This document shows positions 44,431-53,540 of a stretch of DNA of 64,000 nucleotides, piece by piece. Below the pieces are notes generated by a model, which had not been told where the DNA came from, searched no databases, and saw nothing but the letters and a program-made list of their open reading frames with translations. Source of the DNA: Actimicrobium sp034313845. GTDB taxonomy: Bacteria; Pseudomonadota; Gammaproteobacteria; Burkholderiales; Burkholderiaceae_D. The position numbers were made by a program, and so were the translations under genes. The DNA lies in the NCBI RefSeq assembly GCF_034313845.1, contig NZ_JAVIWN010000001.1; one strand, 5' to 3'. Position 1 is the first letter of the stretch. Each line of letters begins with the position of its first letter.

Positions 44431-46524
44431 ATGGCTGAATTATCCCAAGTTTCCAGCACCATCGATGAATCGAAAATCATCTCCTTTCCCGATTCGCCAT
44501 TCCAGTTACTACAACCGTTCGAGCCGGCTGGCGACCAGCCGACCGCGATTGCCAAGCTGGTAGAAGGCATCGAAGATGGCCTGTCGTATCAGACTTTGCT
44601 CGGTGTAACAGGTTCCGGTAAAACTTACACCATGGCGAATGTGATTGCCCGGATGGGACGTCCGGCTATTATTTTTGCTCCAAACAAAACGTTGGCCGCC
44701 CAACTGTACAGTGAATTTCGCGAGTTCTTTCCGCGCAACGCGGTGGAGTATTTCGTCAGCTATTACGATTACTACCAGCCAGAAGCATACGTTCCTCAGC
44801 GCGATCTGTTTATCGAGAAAGACTCGTCAATCAACGAACACATCGAGCAGATGCGGCTGTCGTGCACCAAGTCATTGATGGAGCGGCGCGATGTGATCAT
44901 TGTCGCCACGGTCTCTGCGATCTACGGTATCGGGAATCCGAACGAATATCACCAGATGATTCTGACCTTGCGCGCCAAGGACAAAGTCAGTCAGCGTGAC
45001 GTCATTGCACGCCTCATCCAGATGCAATACACCCGCAATGAAATCGATTTCGGGCGAGGTACGTTTCGGGTTCGTGGCGATACGATTGATATTTTTCCGG
45101 CTGAACATGCAGAACTGGCAGTGCGGCTGGAGATGTTCGATGATGAAATCGAAAGCATCCAGCTGTTTGACCCGTTGACTGGGCGGGTCCGGCAAAAAAT
45201 ACCGCGCTTCACGGTCTATCCAGGTTCGCACTACGTGACACCACGTGCAACTGTATTGCGTGCAATTGAAACGATCAAGGATGAATTGCGTGAGCGTCTT
45301 GAGTTCTTCCGCAAGGAAAACAAACTGATCGAAGAGCAGCGCATCGAGCAACGCACCCGCTTCGATCTCGAAATGATGCAGGAAATTGGCTTTACCAAAG
45401 GGATCGAAAACTATTCGCGCCATCTCAGCGGTGCCAAGGCCGGTGAGCCGCCACCAACCTTGATCGACTATTTGCCGCCGGATGCGCTGATGTTTCTCGA
45501 CGAGTCGCATGTGTTGCTTGGTCAGCTCAGCGGCATGTACAACGGCGACCGCTCGCGCAAGACCAATCTCGTCGATTACGGATTTCGGCTGCCGTCGGCA
45601 CTGGATAACCGGCCACTGCGGTTCGACGAATTTGAAGGCAAGATGCGGCAGACCGTCTTTGTATCGGCCACGCCGGCTGAATATGAAAAGACCCACGCAG
45701 GGCAGGTCGTCGAGCAAGTGGTGCGGCCGACCGGTCTGGTCGACCCCGCGATCGAAGTACGTCCGGCCAGTACCCAAGTTGATGACCTGATGGGCGAAAT
45801 TCAGCTGCGGGTTGCGCAAAACGAGCGCGTGCTGGTGACGACGCTTACCAAGCGGATGTCGGAACAACTGACGGAATTTCTGAGTGACCATGGTGTCAAG
45901 GTCCGCTACCTGCACAGCGATATCGATACGGTAGAGCGGGTCGAGATATTGCGCGATCTACGGCTCGGTACGTTTGATGTACTGGTTGGCATTAATTTAC
46001 TACGCGAAGGACTTGACTTGCCCGAGGTGTCGCTGGTGGCCATTCTCGATGCGGACAAGGAAGGCTTTTTGCGCTCCGAGCGTAGTCTGATCCAGACCAT
46101 CGGTCGCGCTGCGCGTAACCTCAATGGCAAGGCTATTCTTTACGGCGATAAAGTCACCGATTCGATGCGTCGTGCCATCGATGAGACAGAGCGTCGTCGC
46201 AACAAGCAAGTTGAATTCAACCTGGCCAATAACATCACGCCGATCGGCATCAAGAAGCAGATCAAGGACCTGATCGATGGTGTGTACAGTCCGCAGGAAG
46301 CGCGCGAAGAATTGCAGGTAGCGCAAGAAACTGCCAAGTACGAATCGATGAGCGAGAAGCAGATCAGCAAGGAAATCAAGCGTCTTGAAAAGCTGATGCT
46401 CGATCACGCGAAGAACCTGGAATTCGAAAAAGCGGCACAGGTACGCGACCAGTTGCGCATTCTCAAGGAGCAATTGTTCGGTGCTAGCGGGTCGGACAAT
46501 ATTGCATCGATGCTGGGCAAGTAG
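44431..46524 (+). CDS. uvrB: Excinuclease ABC subunit B
   Basis: The 697-residue protein is UvrB, the damage-verifying helicase-like subunit of nucleotide excision repair. It has Walker A GVTGSGKT (58-65), the beta-hairpin region YYDYYQPEAY, helicase motifs (FLDESHVLLGQL, QTIGRAARN) and the C-terminal UVR domain (MLDHAKNLEFEKAAQVRDQL) that binds UvrC. ATG at 44431 gives the normal length; a GTG at 44401 is in frame. The gene is one base from the UDG-like gene. Confidence 0.95.
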   Translation: MAELSQVSSTIDESKIISFPDSPFQLLQPFEPAGDQPTAIAKLVEGIEDGLSYQTLLGVTGSGKTYTMANVIARMGRPAIIFAPNKTLAAQLYSEFREFFPRNAVEYFVSYYDYYQPEAYVPQRDLFIEKDSSINEHIEQMRLSCTKSLMERRDVIIVATVSAIYGIGNPNEYHQMILTLRAKDKVSQRDVIARLIQMQYTRNEIDFGRGTFRVRGDTIDIFPAEHAELAVRLEMFDDEIESIQLFDPLTGRVRQKIPRFTVYPGSHYVTPRATVLRAIETIKDELRERLEFFRKENKLIEEQRIEQRTRFDLEMMQEIGFTKGIENYSRHLSGAKAGEPPPTLIDYLPPDALMFLDESHVLLGQLSGMYNGDRSRKTNLVDYGFRLPSALDNRPLRFDEFEGKMRQTVFVSATPAEYEKTHAGQVVEQVVRPTGLVDPAIEVRPASTQVDDLMGEIQLRVAQNERVLVTTLTKRMSEQLTEFLSDHGVKVRYLHSDIDTVERVEILRDLRLGTFDVLVGINLLREGLDLPEVSLVAILDADKEGFLRSERSLIQTIGRAARNLNGKAILYGDKVTDSMRRAIDETERRRNKQVEFNLANNITPIGIKKQIKDLIDGVYSPQEAREELQVAQETAKYESMSEKQISKEIKRLEKLMLDHAKNLEFEKAAQVRDQLRILKEQLFGASGSDNIASMLGK

Positions 46525-46525
46525 C

Positions 46526-47311
46526 ATGATCCCTGCCGCAATCCTCGCAACCATTGAAGGGGCGGATGTTTCCTGGCATCCGTCTCTGCTGGCAGGTCTG
46601 CAAGCGGTTGATCGTGCAGACCCTGCCTACCTCTCAGCACTGGTACAGGAAGATTACCTGCCTACCCGAGGTCGCTTGCTCGCTGCTTTTGCCCAACCGA
46701 TTGACTCGGTGCGCTACGTGCTGGTCGGGGAGGGGCCTTATCCGCGTGCTGACAGCGCCACCGGTGTGTGCTTCATGGATGGCGCAGTGGATGTGCTGTG
46801 GTCTGAAAAAGGCTTGTCGAAGTCGGTCAATCGCGCTACCTCCTTGCGTAATTTCATGAAGATGCTGTTGGTAGCCGATGGCACGTTGACTCCCGGGCAC
46901 ACTTCAGGAGAGGCAATGGTCGTTGCCGGAGCCCAAGCGCTTCAGCCCGGTTCAAACCACATCCAGACCTTGCCGCAATTGCAGCAAAACCTGAGCCGGC
47001 AAGGTTTCCTCTTGCTCAACGCCGCACTGGTATTTCGCTCCCATGTGCCGCCAGTGCGCGATGCGCGCGCCTGGATGCCTTTCCTTGAAACCATATTCGC
47101 GGCGTTGGTTGATCGTCCAGTGCCACCGACTCTAGTGCTGTGGGGGAAGATCGCCGCGCAACTCGACGGCTTGCCCGGGATGGATCGTTTTCCGCAGCTG
47201 GTGGCCGAGCATCCCTATAACCTGTCCTTCATCGATAATGGATCCATGCAGAAACTGTTCGGTCCGATGCAGCTGTTGCGGTGCTCAGCGCCGAATCCAG
47301 CGAACCGTTAG
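46526..47311 (+). CDS. Uracil-DNA-glycosylase-like protein with altered active site
   Basis: The 261-residue protein has the UDG fold signatures: a water-activating loop GEGPYPRADSATGVCF (68-83) in place of GQDPYH, a LLLNAALVFR strand (162-171) and a leucine-loop-like AEHPYNLSF (227-235) in place of HPSPLS. The catalytic Asp of the first motif is Gly70, so normal uracil excision is doubtful, while the motif-three His229 is kept. It starts one base after uvrB, so they are co-transcribed. It could be a DNA-binding repair accessory or have a different substrate. Confidence 0.8.
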   Translation: MIPAAILATIEGADVSWHPSLLAGLQAVDRADPAYLSALVQEDYLPTRGRLLAAFAQPIDSVRYVLVGEGPYPRADSATGVCFMDGAVDVLWSEKGLSKSVNRATSLRNFMKMLLVADGTLTPGHTSGEAMVVAGAQALQPGSNHIQTLPQLQQNLSRQGFLLLNAALVFRSHVPPVRDARAWMPFLETIFAALVDRPVPPTLVLWGKIAAQLDGLPGMDRFPQLVAEHPYNLSFIDNGSMQKLFGPMQLLRCSAPNPANR

Positions 47312-47320
47312 AATGGATAC

Positions 47321-47349
47321 CTGACGAAAACGGTCAACCTTGTTATACT
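47321..47349 (+). promoter_or_regulatory. Sigma-70-type promoter of the isc operon
   Basis: CTGACG (47321-47326) and TATACT (47344-47349) are separated by 17 bases, upstream of iscR, close to the TTGACA/TATAAT consensus. The -10 box overlaps the IscR-type site. Confidence 0.6.
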
Positions 47350-47369
47350 CGACAAAATTGATCAACTAC
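47345..47369 (+). promoter_or_regulatory. Type 1 IscR-binding site
   Basis: The 25-base segment starting ATACTCGAC and ending AACTAC agrees with the E. coli type 1 IscR consensus (ATASYYGACTRwwwYAGTCRRSTAT) at about 21 of 25 positions. It overlaps the -10 box, so [2Fe-2S]-IscR binding should repress the operon when cluster supply is adequate. Confidence 0.6.
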
Positions 47370-47410
47370 TCAGGGAATTCCAGCTCGGCTGACTTCGGGG
47401 ATTAAGAAAC

Positions 47411-47884
47411 ATGAGATTGACTACAAAAGGCCGTTTCGCGGTCACTGCAATGATAGATCTGGCACTGCGTCAAAGCGGTGGTCCAGTGACACTTTCGGGC
47501 ATCAGCCAGCGTCAGGCGATTTCGCTGTCGTACCTCGAGCAATTGTTCGGCAAGCTGCGTCGTCATGAAATCGTCGAATCGGTACGTGGTCCAGGTGGTG
47601 GCTACAATCTGGCACGGCGTGCGGAAGATGTGACGGTAGCGGACATCATTATTGCGGTCGACGAACCACTCGACTCAACACAGTGCGGTGGCAAAGAAAA
47701 TTGCCGCAGTTCGACGACCGAAAACGGTACCCGTTGCATGACACATGATTTGTGGTCGACCTTGAATTCAAAGATGGTGGAGTACCTCGATTCTGTTTCA
47801 CTGAAAGACCTGGTGGATCAGCAGCGACAAAAAAATATTGAACAAAACGTAGTGGTGCTACATCGGTCCCACGTTGTTTCTTGA
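47411..47884 (+). CDS. iscR: Fe-S cluster assembly regulator IscR (Rrf2 family)
   Basis: The 157-residue regulator has an N-terminal winged helix (MRLTTKGRFAVTAMIDLALR) and cluster ligands Cys92, Cys98 and Cys109 with His112. In E. coli the third Cys and the His are at 104 and 107, so here the loop between the second and third Cys is five residues longer. It senses Fe-S status and represses the isc operon through the site at its promoter. It is the first gene of the cluster. Confidence 0.95.
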   Translation: MRLTTKGRFAVTAMIDLALRQSGGPVTLSGISQRQAISLSYLEQLFGKLRRHEIVESVRGPGGGYNLARRAEDVTVADIIIAVDEPLDSTQCGGKENCRSSTTENGTRCMTHDLWSTLNSKMVEYLDSVSLKDLVDQQRQKNIEQNVVVLHRSHVVS

Positions 47885-47899
47885 TTGGAGTGTAAGACA

Positions 47900-49153
47900 A
47901 TGAATGCCCCCTTAAGCAAAAGCCTGATTGATACCTTGAAGGCACCGCACTTCCCGGTTTATCTCGACTATTCGTCGACCACGCCAATCGACCCGCGCGT
48001 TGCCGACAAGATGATTCCATACCTGCGTGAGCAGTTCGGTAATCCCGCCTCCCGCAGCCACATGTACGGCTGGACTGCAGAAAAAGCAGTCGAAGAAGCA
48101 CGTGCCGAAGTGGCCAAACTGGTCAACGCGGACCCACGTGAAATCGTCTGGACGTCGGGTGCCACTGAAAGCAACAACCTCGCGATCAAAGGTGCTGCCC
48201 ATTTCTACAAGACCAAAGGCAAGCACATCATCACCGTCAAAACCGAGCACAAGGCAGTACTCGACACGGTGCGTGAACTGGAGCGCGAAGGCTTTGAAGC
48301 AACGTACCTGCAACCGCAGGACAACGGCCTGATCACGATCGAGCAACTCGCCGAAGCGATTCGTCCTGACACGATCCTGGTCTCGGTCATGCTGGTCAAT
48401 AATGAGATTGGCGTGATTCAGCCAGTCGACGAGATTGGCGAACTGTGCCGTTCAAAGGGCATCGTGTTCCACTGCGATGCGGCGCAAGCCACTGGCAAGA
48501 TGAAGATTGACCTTGAAAAAACCAAGATCGATCTGATGACATTCACCGCCCACAAATCGTACGGTCCAAAAGGCATCGGCGCACTGTACGTTCGTCGCAA
48601 GCCACGTATTCGCATCGAACCGCAAATGCACGGTGGCGGTCACGAGCGCGGCATGCGTTCGGGTACCTTGCCAACGCACCAGATCGTCGGCATGGGTGAG
48701 GCATTCAAGATTGCCCGTGAAGAAATGGACGAGGAAATCGCGCGTATCACGACACTGCGCGATCGCCTTGCCAAAGGCCTGTCGGAAATGGAAGAGGTCT
48801 ACATTAACGGTGATATGGCGCATCGCGTGCCGCATAACCTCAATGTCAGCTTCAACTATGTCGAAGGTGAATCGCTGATCATGGCAATCAAGGATATCGC
48901 CGTGTCGTCGGGTTCCGCCTGCACCTCGGCCAGTCTGGAGCCGTCGTATGTGTTGCGTGCACTGGGTCGTAGCGATGAGTTGGCGCATAGCTCGATTCGC
49001 TTTACGTTTGGACGCTTCACGACTGACGAAGACATTGATTTCACGATCAATCTCATCAAGGAAAAAGTTGCCAAACTACGTGACCTGTCGCCGCTGTGGG
49101 ACATGCACAAGGAAGGGATCGATATCAGTTCGATCCAGTGGGCAGCACACTAA
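47900..49153 (+). CDS. iscS: Cysteine desulfurase IscS
   Basis: The 417-residue PLP enzyme removes sulphur from cysteine for cluster assembly on IscU. The PLP lysine is Lys219 (TAHKSYGPKG) and the sulphur-carrying Cys341 lies in SSGSACTSASLEPSYVLRAL. The start at 47900 follows GGAGTG; the short in-frame extension (47885) is not needed. The spacing of 15 bases to iscR suggests one transcript. Confidence 0.96.
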   Translation: MNAPLSKSLIDTLKAPHFPVYLDYSSTTPIDPRVADKMIPYLREQFGNPASRSHMYGWTAEKAVEEARAEVAKLVNADPREIVWTSGATESNNLAIKGAAHFYKTKGKHIITVKTEHKAVLDTVRELEREGFEATYLQPQDNGLITIEQLAEAIRPDTILVSVMLVNNEIGVIQPVDEIGELCRSKGIVFHCDAAQATGKMKIDLEKTKIDLMTFTAHKSYGPKGIGALYVRRKPRIRIEPQMHGGGHERGMRSGTLPTHQIVGMGEAFKIAREEMDEEIARITTLRDRLAKGLSEMEEVYINGDMAHRVPHNLNVSFNYVEGESLIMAIKDIAVSSGSACTSASLEPSYVLRALGRSDELAHSSIRFTFGRFTTDEDIDFTINLIKEKVAKLRDLSPLWDMHKEGIDISSIQWAAH

Positions 49154-49161
49154 TCATTCAT

Positions 49162-49185
49162 CGCTTGCGGGACAACCCGCAAGCG
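49162..49185 (+). other. Strong mRNA hairpin between iscS and iscU
   Basis: CGCTTGCGGG (49162-49171) and CCCGCAAGCG (49176-49185) pair perfectly over ten bases with an ACAA loop. There is no T-run, so a stabilising or processing element is more likely than a terminator. It sits 23 bases before the iscU start. Confidence 0.6.
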
Positions 49186-49208
49186 GCGTAATTTCAAGGA
49201 GCATCAAA

Positions 49209-49616
49209 ATGGCATACTCAGAAAAAGTCCTGGATCACTACGAAAATCCACGCAACGTCGGCGCATTCGACAAGGGTGACGATACGATCGGCACCGGCAT
49301 GGTCGGCGCGCCAGCTTGCGGCGACGTCATGAAACTGCAGATCAAGGTCGGTGCCGACGGCATCATCCAGGACGCCAAGTTCAAGACCTACGGTTGTGGT
49401 TCGGCGATCGCCTCGTCATCGCTGGTGACCGAATGGGTCAAGGGCAAGACGCTCGACGAAGCCATGTCGATCAAGAACACCCAGATCGCTGAAGAGCTGG
49501 CGCTGCCACCAGTCAAAATCCATTGCTCGATCCTGGCCGAAGATGCGATCAAGGCCGCCGTGCTGGATTACAAGACACGGCATGCCGCTGAAACAGCCAC
49601 TGCAGCAGCAGTCTGA
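49209..49616 (+). CDS. iscU: Fe-S cluster scaffold protein IscU
   Basis: The 135-residue scaffold has the three cluster cysteines Cys37, Cys63 and Cys106 and the LPPVK motif (99-103) that HscA binds. AAGGAG precedes the ATG. It receives sulphur from IscS and passes the cluster on with HscB/HscA. Confidence 0.96.
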   Translation: MAYSEKVLDHYENPRNVGAFDKGDDTIGTGMVGAPACGDVMKLQIKVGADGIIQDAKFKTYGCGSAIASSSLVTEWVKGKTLDEAMSIKNTQIAEELALPPVKIHCSILAEDAIKAAVLDYKTRHAAETATAAAV

Positions 49617-49641
49617 ATCGGCATAACCTGCGAGAAAAAAC

Positions 49642-49965
49642 ATGGCAATCACACTGACTGAAAAAGCAGCCAAGCACATCAGCCGCTACATGGAACGTCG
49701 CGGCAAGGGAATCGGATTGCGCTTTGGCGTTCGCACCACCGGCTGTTCAGGGTTGGCGTACAAGCTGGAATACGTCGATGAGAGCGCCACGGAAGACAGT
49801 ATCTTCGAATCGCACGGCGTGAAATTATTCGTCGATCCGAAGAGCCTGCCGTATATCGATGGCACCGAACTGGACTTTGGCCGTGAAGGCTTGAACGAAG
49901 GGTTCAAGTTCTACAATCCGAACGTCAAGGATGCGTGCGGCTGCGGCGAAAGTTTCCGGATTTGA
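49642..49965 (+). CDS. iscA: Fe-S cluster assembly protein IscA
   Basis: The 107-residue A-type carrier has the conserved Cys35, Cys99 and Cys101 (TGCSGLAY and CGCGESF). It transfers or stores clusters for [4Fe-4S] targets. It follows iscU by 25 bases. Confidence 0.95.
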   Translation: MAITLTEKAAKHISRYMERRGKGIGLRFGVRTTGCSGLAYKLEYVDESATEDSIFESHGVKLFVDPKSLPYIDGTELDFGREGLNEGFKFYNPNVKDACGCGESFRI

Positions 49966-50010
49966 GGTAGCGTGGGCAGAGATCACTGATCGCCCACGCC
50001 TGAGTTAAAT

Positions 50011-50043
50011 AAGCCTGTTGCAGCTAAACAGGCTTTTGTTTTG
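50011..50043 (+). terminator. Intrinsic terminator-like hairpin between iscA and hscB
   Basis: AAGCCTGT (50011-50018) and ACAGGCTT (50028-50035) form an 8-base stem followed by TTTTGTTTTG. It lies between iscA and hscB and would separate iscRSUA from hscBA-fdx-iscX, or partially attenuate read-through. Confidence 0.7.
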
Positions 50044-50050
50044 AGTGTTC

Positions 50051-50566
50051 ATGCAAAACCATTACCAGTTATTCCATTTGCCGCAGCAATTCGGCATTGA
50101 TGCCGGGGCGCTGGATCAGGCCTATCGTGACGTTCAGGGGCAGGTGCATCCCGACCGGTTCGTCAACGGGTCCGATGCCGAAAAGCGGGTTGCCATGCAA
50201 TGGGCTACCCGCGCCAACGAGGCCTACCAGACCTTGCGCAATCCGCTCAAGCGGGCTGCTTATTTGTGCGAGCTCAATGGCATCGACCTCCAGGTTGAAT
50301 CCAGCACAGCCATGCCGGTAGCGTTTCTGATGCAGCAAATGGAATGGCGCGAGTCGCTTGACGACGTGCGCTCTGCGCATGAGCTTGCTGCTCTTGAGCG
50401 TCTGGATGCTGAAGTGCGCCAAGCCTGGACCGCACAAGTAAAAGAAATTGCCATTCTGCTCGATGACAGTAACTATGCTGCAGCCGCCCAGTCGGTACGC
50501 GAACTGATGTTTCTTGATAAATTTCGTGCGGAGATCGCGGACTATTACGAAGTGCTGGATCAATAA
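50051..50566 (+). CDS. hscB: Co-chaperone HscB
   Basis: The 171-residue J-domain protein has HPD at 33-35 (QVHPDRF) and the C-terminal helical bundle that binds IscU. It delivers IscU to HscA and stimulates its ATPase. ATG at 50051 is preferred over the upstream GTG. Confidence 0.95.
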   Translation: MQNHYQLFHLPQQFGIDAGALDQAYRDVQGQVHPDRFVNGSDAEKRVAMQWATRANEAYQTLRNPLKRAAYLCELNGIDLQVESSTAMPVAFLMQQMEWRESLDDVRSAHELAALERLDAEVRQAWTAQVKEIAILLDDSNYAAAAQSVRELMFLDKFRAEIADYYEVLDQ

Positions 50567-50632
50567 TGGCGTGCTCTGTGTGCCGACCGCACCATCCCGC
50601 TTGAACCAATAACAGGACTACCAAATACTTTT

Positions 50633-52498
50633 ATGGCATTACTTCAGATTTCCGAACCCGGCATGTCGACCGCGCCGCACCAGCATCGACTGGCTGTCGG
50701 CATCGACCTTGGCACCACTAATTCGCTGGTGGCAACCGTCCGCAACAGCATCCCGGAAGTGCTGACCGACGAAGAGGGACGCGCGCTGCTGCCGTCGATT
50801 GTCCGTTACTTGCCGAATGGTCACGCCAACATTGGCTTCGCCGCTCAGGCCATGCAGGTCAAGGATCCACGCAATACGGTGTCGTCAGTCAAGCGATTGA
50901 TGGGACGGGGTCTGAAGGACATCGTCCATGCCGAAAATTTGCCTTACGAATTCGTCGATTCGCCGGGCATGGTCCAGTTGAAAACCGTTGCGGGAGTCAA
51001 GAGTCCGGTGGAAGTGTCTGCGGAGATTCTCGCAACCTTGCGCCAGCGCGCCGAAGATTCTCTCGGGGATGAATTGGTCGGTGCCGTCATCACGGTGCCG
51101 GCATACTTTGACGACGCGCAACGGCAGGCCACCAAGGATGCTGCAACGCTGGCCGGATTGAACGTGCTGCGCTTGCTCAACGAGCCGACAGCCGCCGCGA
51201 TTGCCTATGGACTCGACAATGCTTCCGAAGGCATTTTTGCCGTGTATGACCTTGGTGGCGGCACCTTCGATATTTCAATTCTCAAGCTGACCAAAGGGGT
51301 GTTTGAAGTACTGTCTACAGGCGGCGATTCGTCACTGGGCGGCGACGATTTTGATCACCGTTTGTTCTGCTGGATTATCGAGCAGGCCAAACTGTCACCG
51401 CTGTCGATCGAAGACACCAGTCTGCTGATGGTCAAGTCACGCGAAGCCAAGGAATTGTTGTCGACCAAATCCGAGACGCGCATCGACGCCGCGCTTCAAT
51501 CCGGCGAAGAAGTCCACCTGACCTTGACCGCTGCCGAATTCAATCGCCTGACCCAGCATCTTGTCGCGAAGACCCTCACGCCGAGCCGCAAGGCATTGCG
51601 TGATGCCAGCCTGACGGTCGATGACATCGACGGCGTGGTGCTGGTCGGTGGCGCGACGCGCATGCCGCAGGTACGCAAGAGCGTCGGTGATTTTTTTCAG
51701 TCGACGCCGCTGGCCAATATCGATCCGGACAAAGTCGTTGCACTCGGTGCGGCGATTCAGGCCAACCTGCTGGCCGGTAACCGGGCATCAGGCGACGACT
51801 GGCTGCTGCTGGATGTGATCCCGTTATCGCTGGGCATTGAGACCATGGGCGGACTGGTCGAAAAAGTCATTCCGCGTAACTCGACGATTCCGTGCGCCCG
51901 TGCGCAAGAATTCACGACCTTCAAGGATGGTCAGACTGCGCTGGCCGTGCATATCGTGCAAGGGGAGCGCGAGCTGGTCACTGACTGTCGCTCGCTGGCG
52001 CGCTTTGAACTGCGCGGGATTCCGCCGATGGCTGCGGGTGCGGCACGTATCCGCGTCACGTATCAGGTTGATGCCGACGGCTTGCTGTCGGTCTCCGCAC
52101 GCGAATTGCGCTCGGGTGTTGAAGCATCAATTGCCGTCAAACCGTCCTATGGTCTGGCCGATGACCAGGTCGCCAAAATGCTGCAGGACTCGTTCCAGTC
52201 GGCTGAGACCGACATGAAATTGCGCGCCTTGCGCGAACAGCAGGTCGATGCGGAGCGCATTGTGCTGGCGACCGAATCGGCCCTCACGGCTGATGCCGTC
52301 CTGTTGTCCGAGGACGAGCTGGTCGAGGTACGTCAATTGATAGCCGCTGTCCGCGTGGTCGCTGCTGGCGATGATCCTGATGTCATCAAACTCCGTGTCG
52401 ATGCGCTCGCCAAAGGCACCGATGAATTCGCCGCGCGCCGCATGGACCGCAGCGTACGCGCCGCACTGTCCGGCAAGACGCTGGACCAGGTTTCCTGA
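50633..52498 (+). CDS. hscA: Hsp70-type chaperone HscA
   Basis: The 621-residue protein has the N-terminal actin-like ATPase (GIDLGTTNSLVATV near 24-37, VYDLGGGTFDISI near 205-217) and a C-terminal substrate-binding domain. It releases clusters from IscU by ATP-driven conformational cycling. The length matches HscA rather than DnaK, and its position after hscB supports it. Confidence 0.95.
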   Translation: MALLQISEPGMSTAPHQHRLAVGIDLGTTNSLVATVRNSIPEVLTDEEGRALLPSIVRYLPNGHANIGFAAQAMQVKDPRNTVSSVKRLMGRGLKDIVHAENLPYEFVDSPGMVQLKTVAGVKSPVEVSAEILATLRQRAEDSLGDELVGAVITVPAYFDDAQRQATKDAATLAGLNVLRLLNEPTAAAIAYGLDNASEGIFAVYDLGGGTFDISILKLTKGVFEVLSTGGDSSLGGDDFDHRLFCWIIEQAKLSPLSIEDTSLLMVKSREAKELLSTKSETRIDAALQSGEEVHLTLTAAEFNRLTQHLVAKTLTPSRKALRDASLTVDDIDGVVLVGGATRMPQVRKSVGDFFQSTPLANIDPDKVVALGAAIQANLLAGNRASGDDWLLLDVIPLSLGIETMGGLVEKVIPRNSTIPCARAQEFTTFKDGQTALAVHIVQGERELVTDCRSLARFELRGIPPMAAGAARIRVTYQVDADGLLSVSARELRSGVEASIAVKPSYGLADDQVAKMLQDSFQSAETDMKLRALREQQVDAERIVLATESALTADAVLLSEDELVEVRQLIAAVRVVAAGDDPDVIKLRVDALAKGTDEFAARRMDRSVRAALSGKTLDQVS

Positions 52499-52528
52499 TT
52501 CATCCTATTTATTTTCGAGGTAATTACC

Positions 52529-52867
52529 GTGGCACAAATCGTCATTCTCCCGCATCCCGTCCTGTGTCCTGAAGGCGCCGTCATTGATGCGCCGAAAGGC
52601 AAGTCGCTGTGCGACGTGCTGCTCGACAGCGACATCGACATCGAGCACGCCTGTGAAAAATCCTGTGCCTGCACGACTTGCCATATCGTGATTCGCGAAG
52701 GCTTTCGCTCACTCGACGAGCCGAGCGAAAAAGAAGAAGACTTGCTCGACATGGCGTGGGGACTCGAAGCCAATTCGCGCTTGTCGTGCCAGGCACTGGT
52801 CGGCGACGTCGATCTGGTCATCGAAATCCCGAAATACACGATCAATCAGGTCAGTGAAAATCATTGA
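52529..52867 (+). CDS. fdx: ISC-type [2Fe-2S] ferredoxin
   Basis: The 112-residue ferredoxin has ligands Cys42, Cys48, Cys51 and Cys87, plus the conserved non-ligand Cys46, exactly as in the E. coli Fdx numbering. It supplies electrons to cluster assembly. The start is a GTG at 52529 with GAGG upstream. Confidence 0.95.
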   Translation: MAQIVILPHPVLCPEGAVIDAPKGKSLCDVLLDSDIDIEHACEKSCACTTCHIVIREGFRSLDEPSEKEEDLLDMAWGLEANSRLSCQALVGDVDLVIEIPKYTINQVSENH

Positions 52868-52912
52868 TTCACTCGTTGATTTACTGATTGATTCACCGTC
52901 AAGGAGAAAGCC

Positions 52913-53107
52913 ATGAAATGGACTGACACCATCCGCATTGCTGAAGAGCTGTGCGATAAATATCCTGACATCGACCCGCTAACTGTGAGGTTCACGGACC
53001 TGCATCAGTGGGTCTGTGCGCTCGATGGATTCGACGATGAACCGGACCGGTCGGGTGAGAAAATTCTTGAATCGATCCAGATGGCCTGGATCGATGAAAG
53101 TCGATAG
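52913..53107 (+). CDS. iscX: Fe-S assembly protein IscX
   Basis: The 64-residue acidic protein (MKWTDTIRIAEELCDKYPDI, ending ESIQMAWIDESR) is IscX, which modulates IscS activity and iron supply. It is the last gene of the cluster, with the ribosome site AAGGAG. Confidence 0.92.
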   Translation: MKWTDTIRIAEELCDKYPDIDPLTVRFTDLHQWVCALDGFDDEPDRSGEKILESIQMAWIDESR

Positions 53108-53291
53108 TGATGTGACGCCGCTGTCGCCGGTGGCTCTTTGTTGACGCCACCAGCGAGTCAGTTGCAGTCATCTGTCAAGACTGCCCGAATGTCCGATGAC
53201 GCCTTGTTTTTTCAGAGCTGGGCCAAAGCGGGCTGAGGCGCGGACCACGCTTCTGCATCGCATCGGTCAGTAAAAATTCATCGCGAATAAC

Positions 53292-53540
53292 TTAATGCGT
53301 CACCAGTTCGTAGATGACTTCTTCGCTCTCGATCAGGTCCAGGAAATCATTGAGTGCATCGTCGTTCTGGGTGCTGGTCCAGGTTTCTTCGGGATCGGCA
53401 GCGAACATCGGTTCGATGGCAATATCCAGGAACTGGCCGTCTGGCAGTTTGATGACCTGTCCGCCAGTGGACGTCCGGACCAGTTCCCAGTCTTCGGGGA
53501 TGGTCATGTCTAGTTTAATGGTGACGGTTAATTTTTTCAT
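53292..53540 (-). CDS. Small acidic protein of unknown function
   Basis: The 82-residue product starts MKKLTVTIKLDMTIPEDWEL and ends with an acidic helix and EEVIYELVTH. AGGAAT precedes the ATG, supporting real translation. I do not recognise a family. It is transcribed opposite to the isc operon. Confidence 0.65.
   Translation of the reverse strand: MKKLTVTIKLDMTIPEDWELVRTSTGGQVIKLPDGQFLDIAIEPMFAADPEETWTSTQNDDALNDFLDLIESEEVIYELVTH

Noticed and set aside
44872..45915. A 347-codon minus-strand frame opposite uvrB
   Set aside because: Shadow of uvrB, with no motifs of its own.
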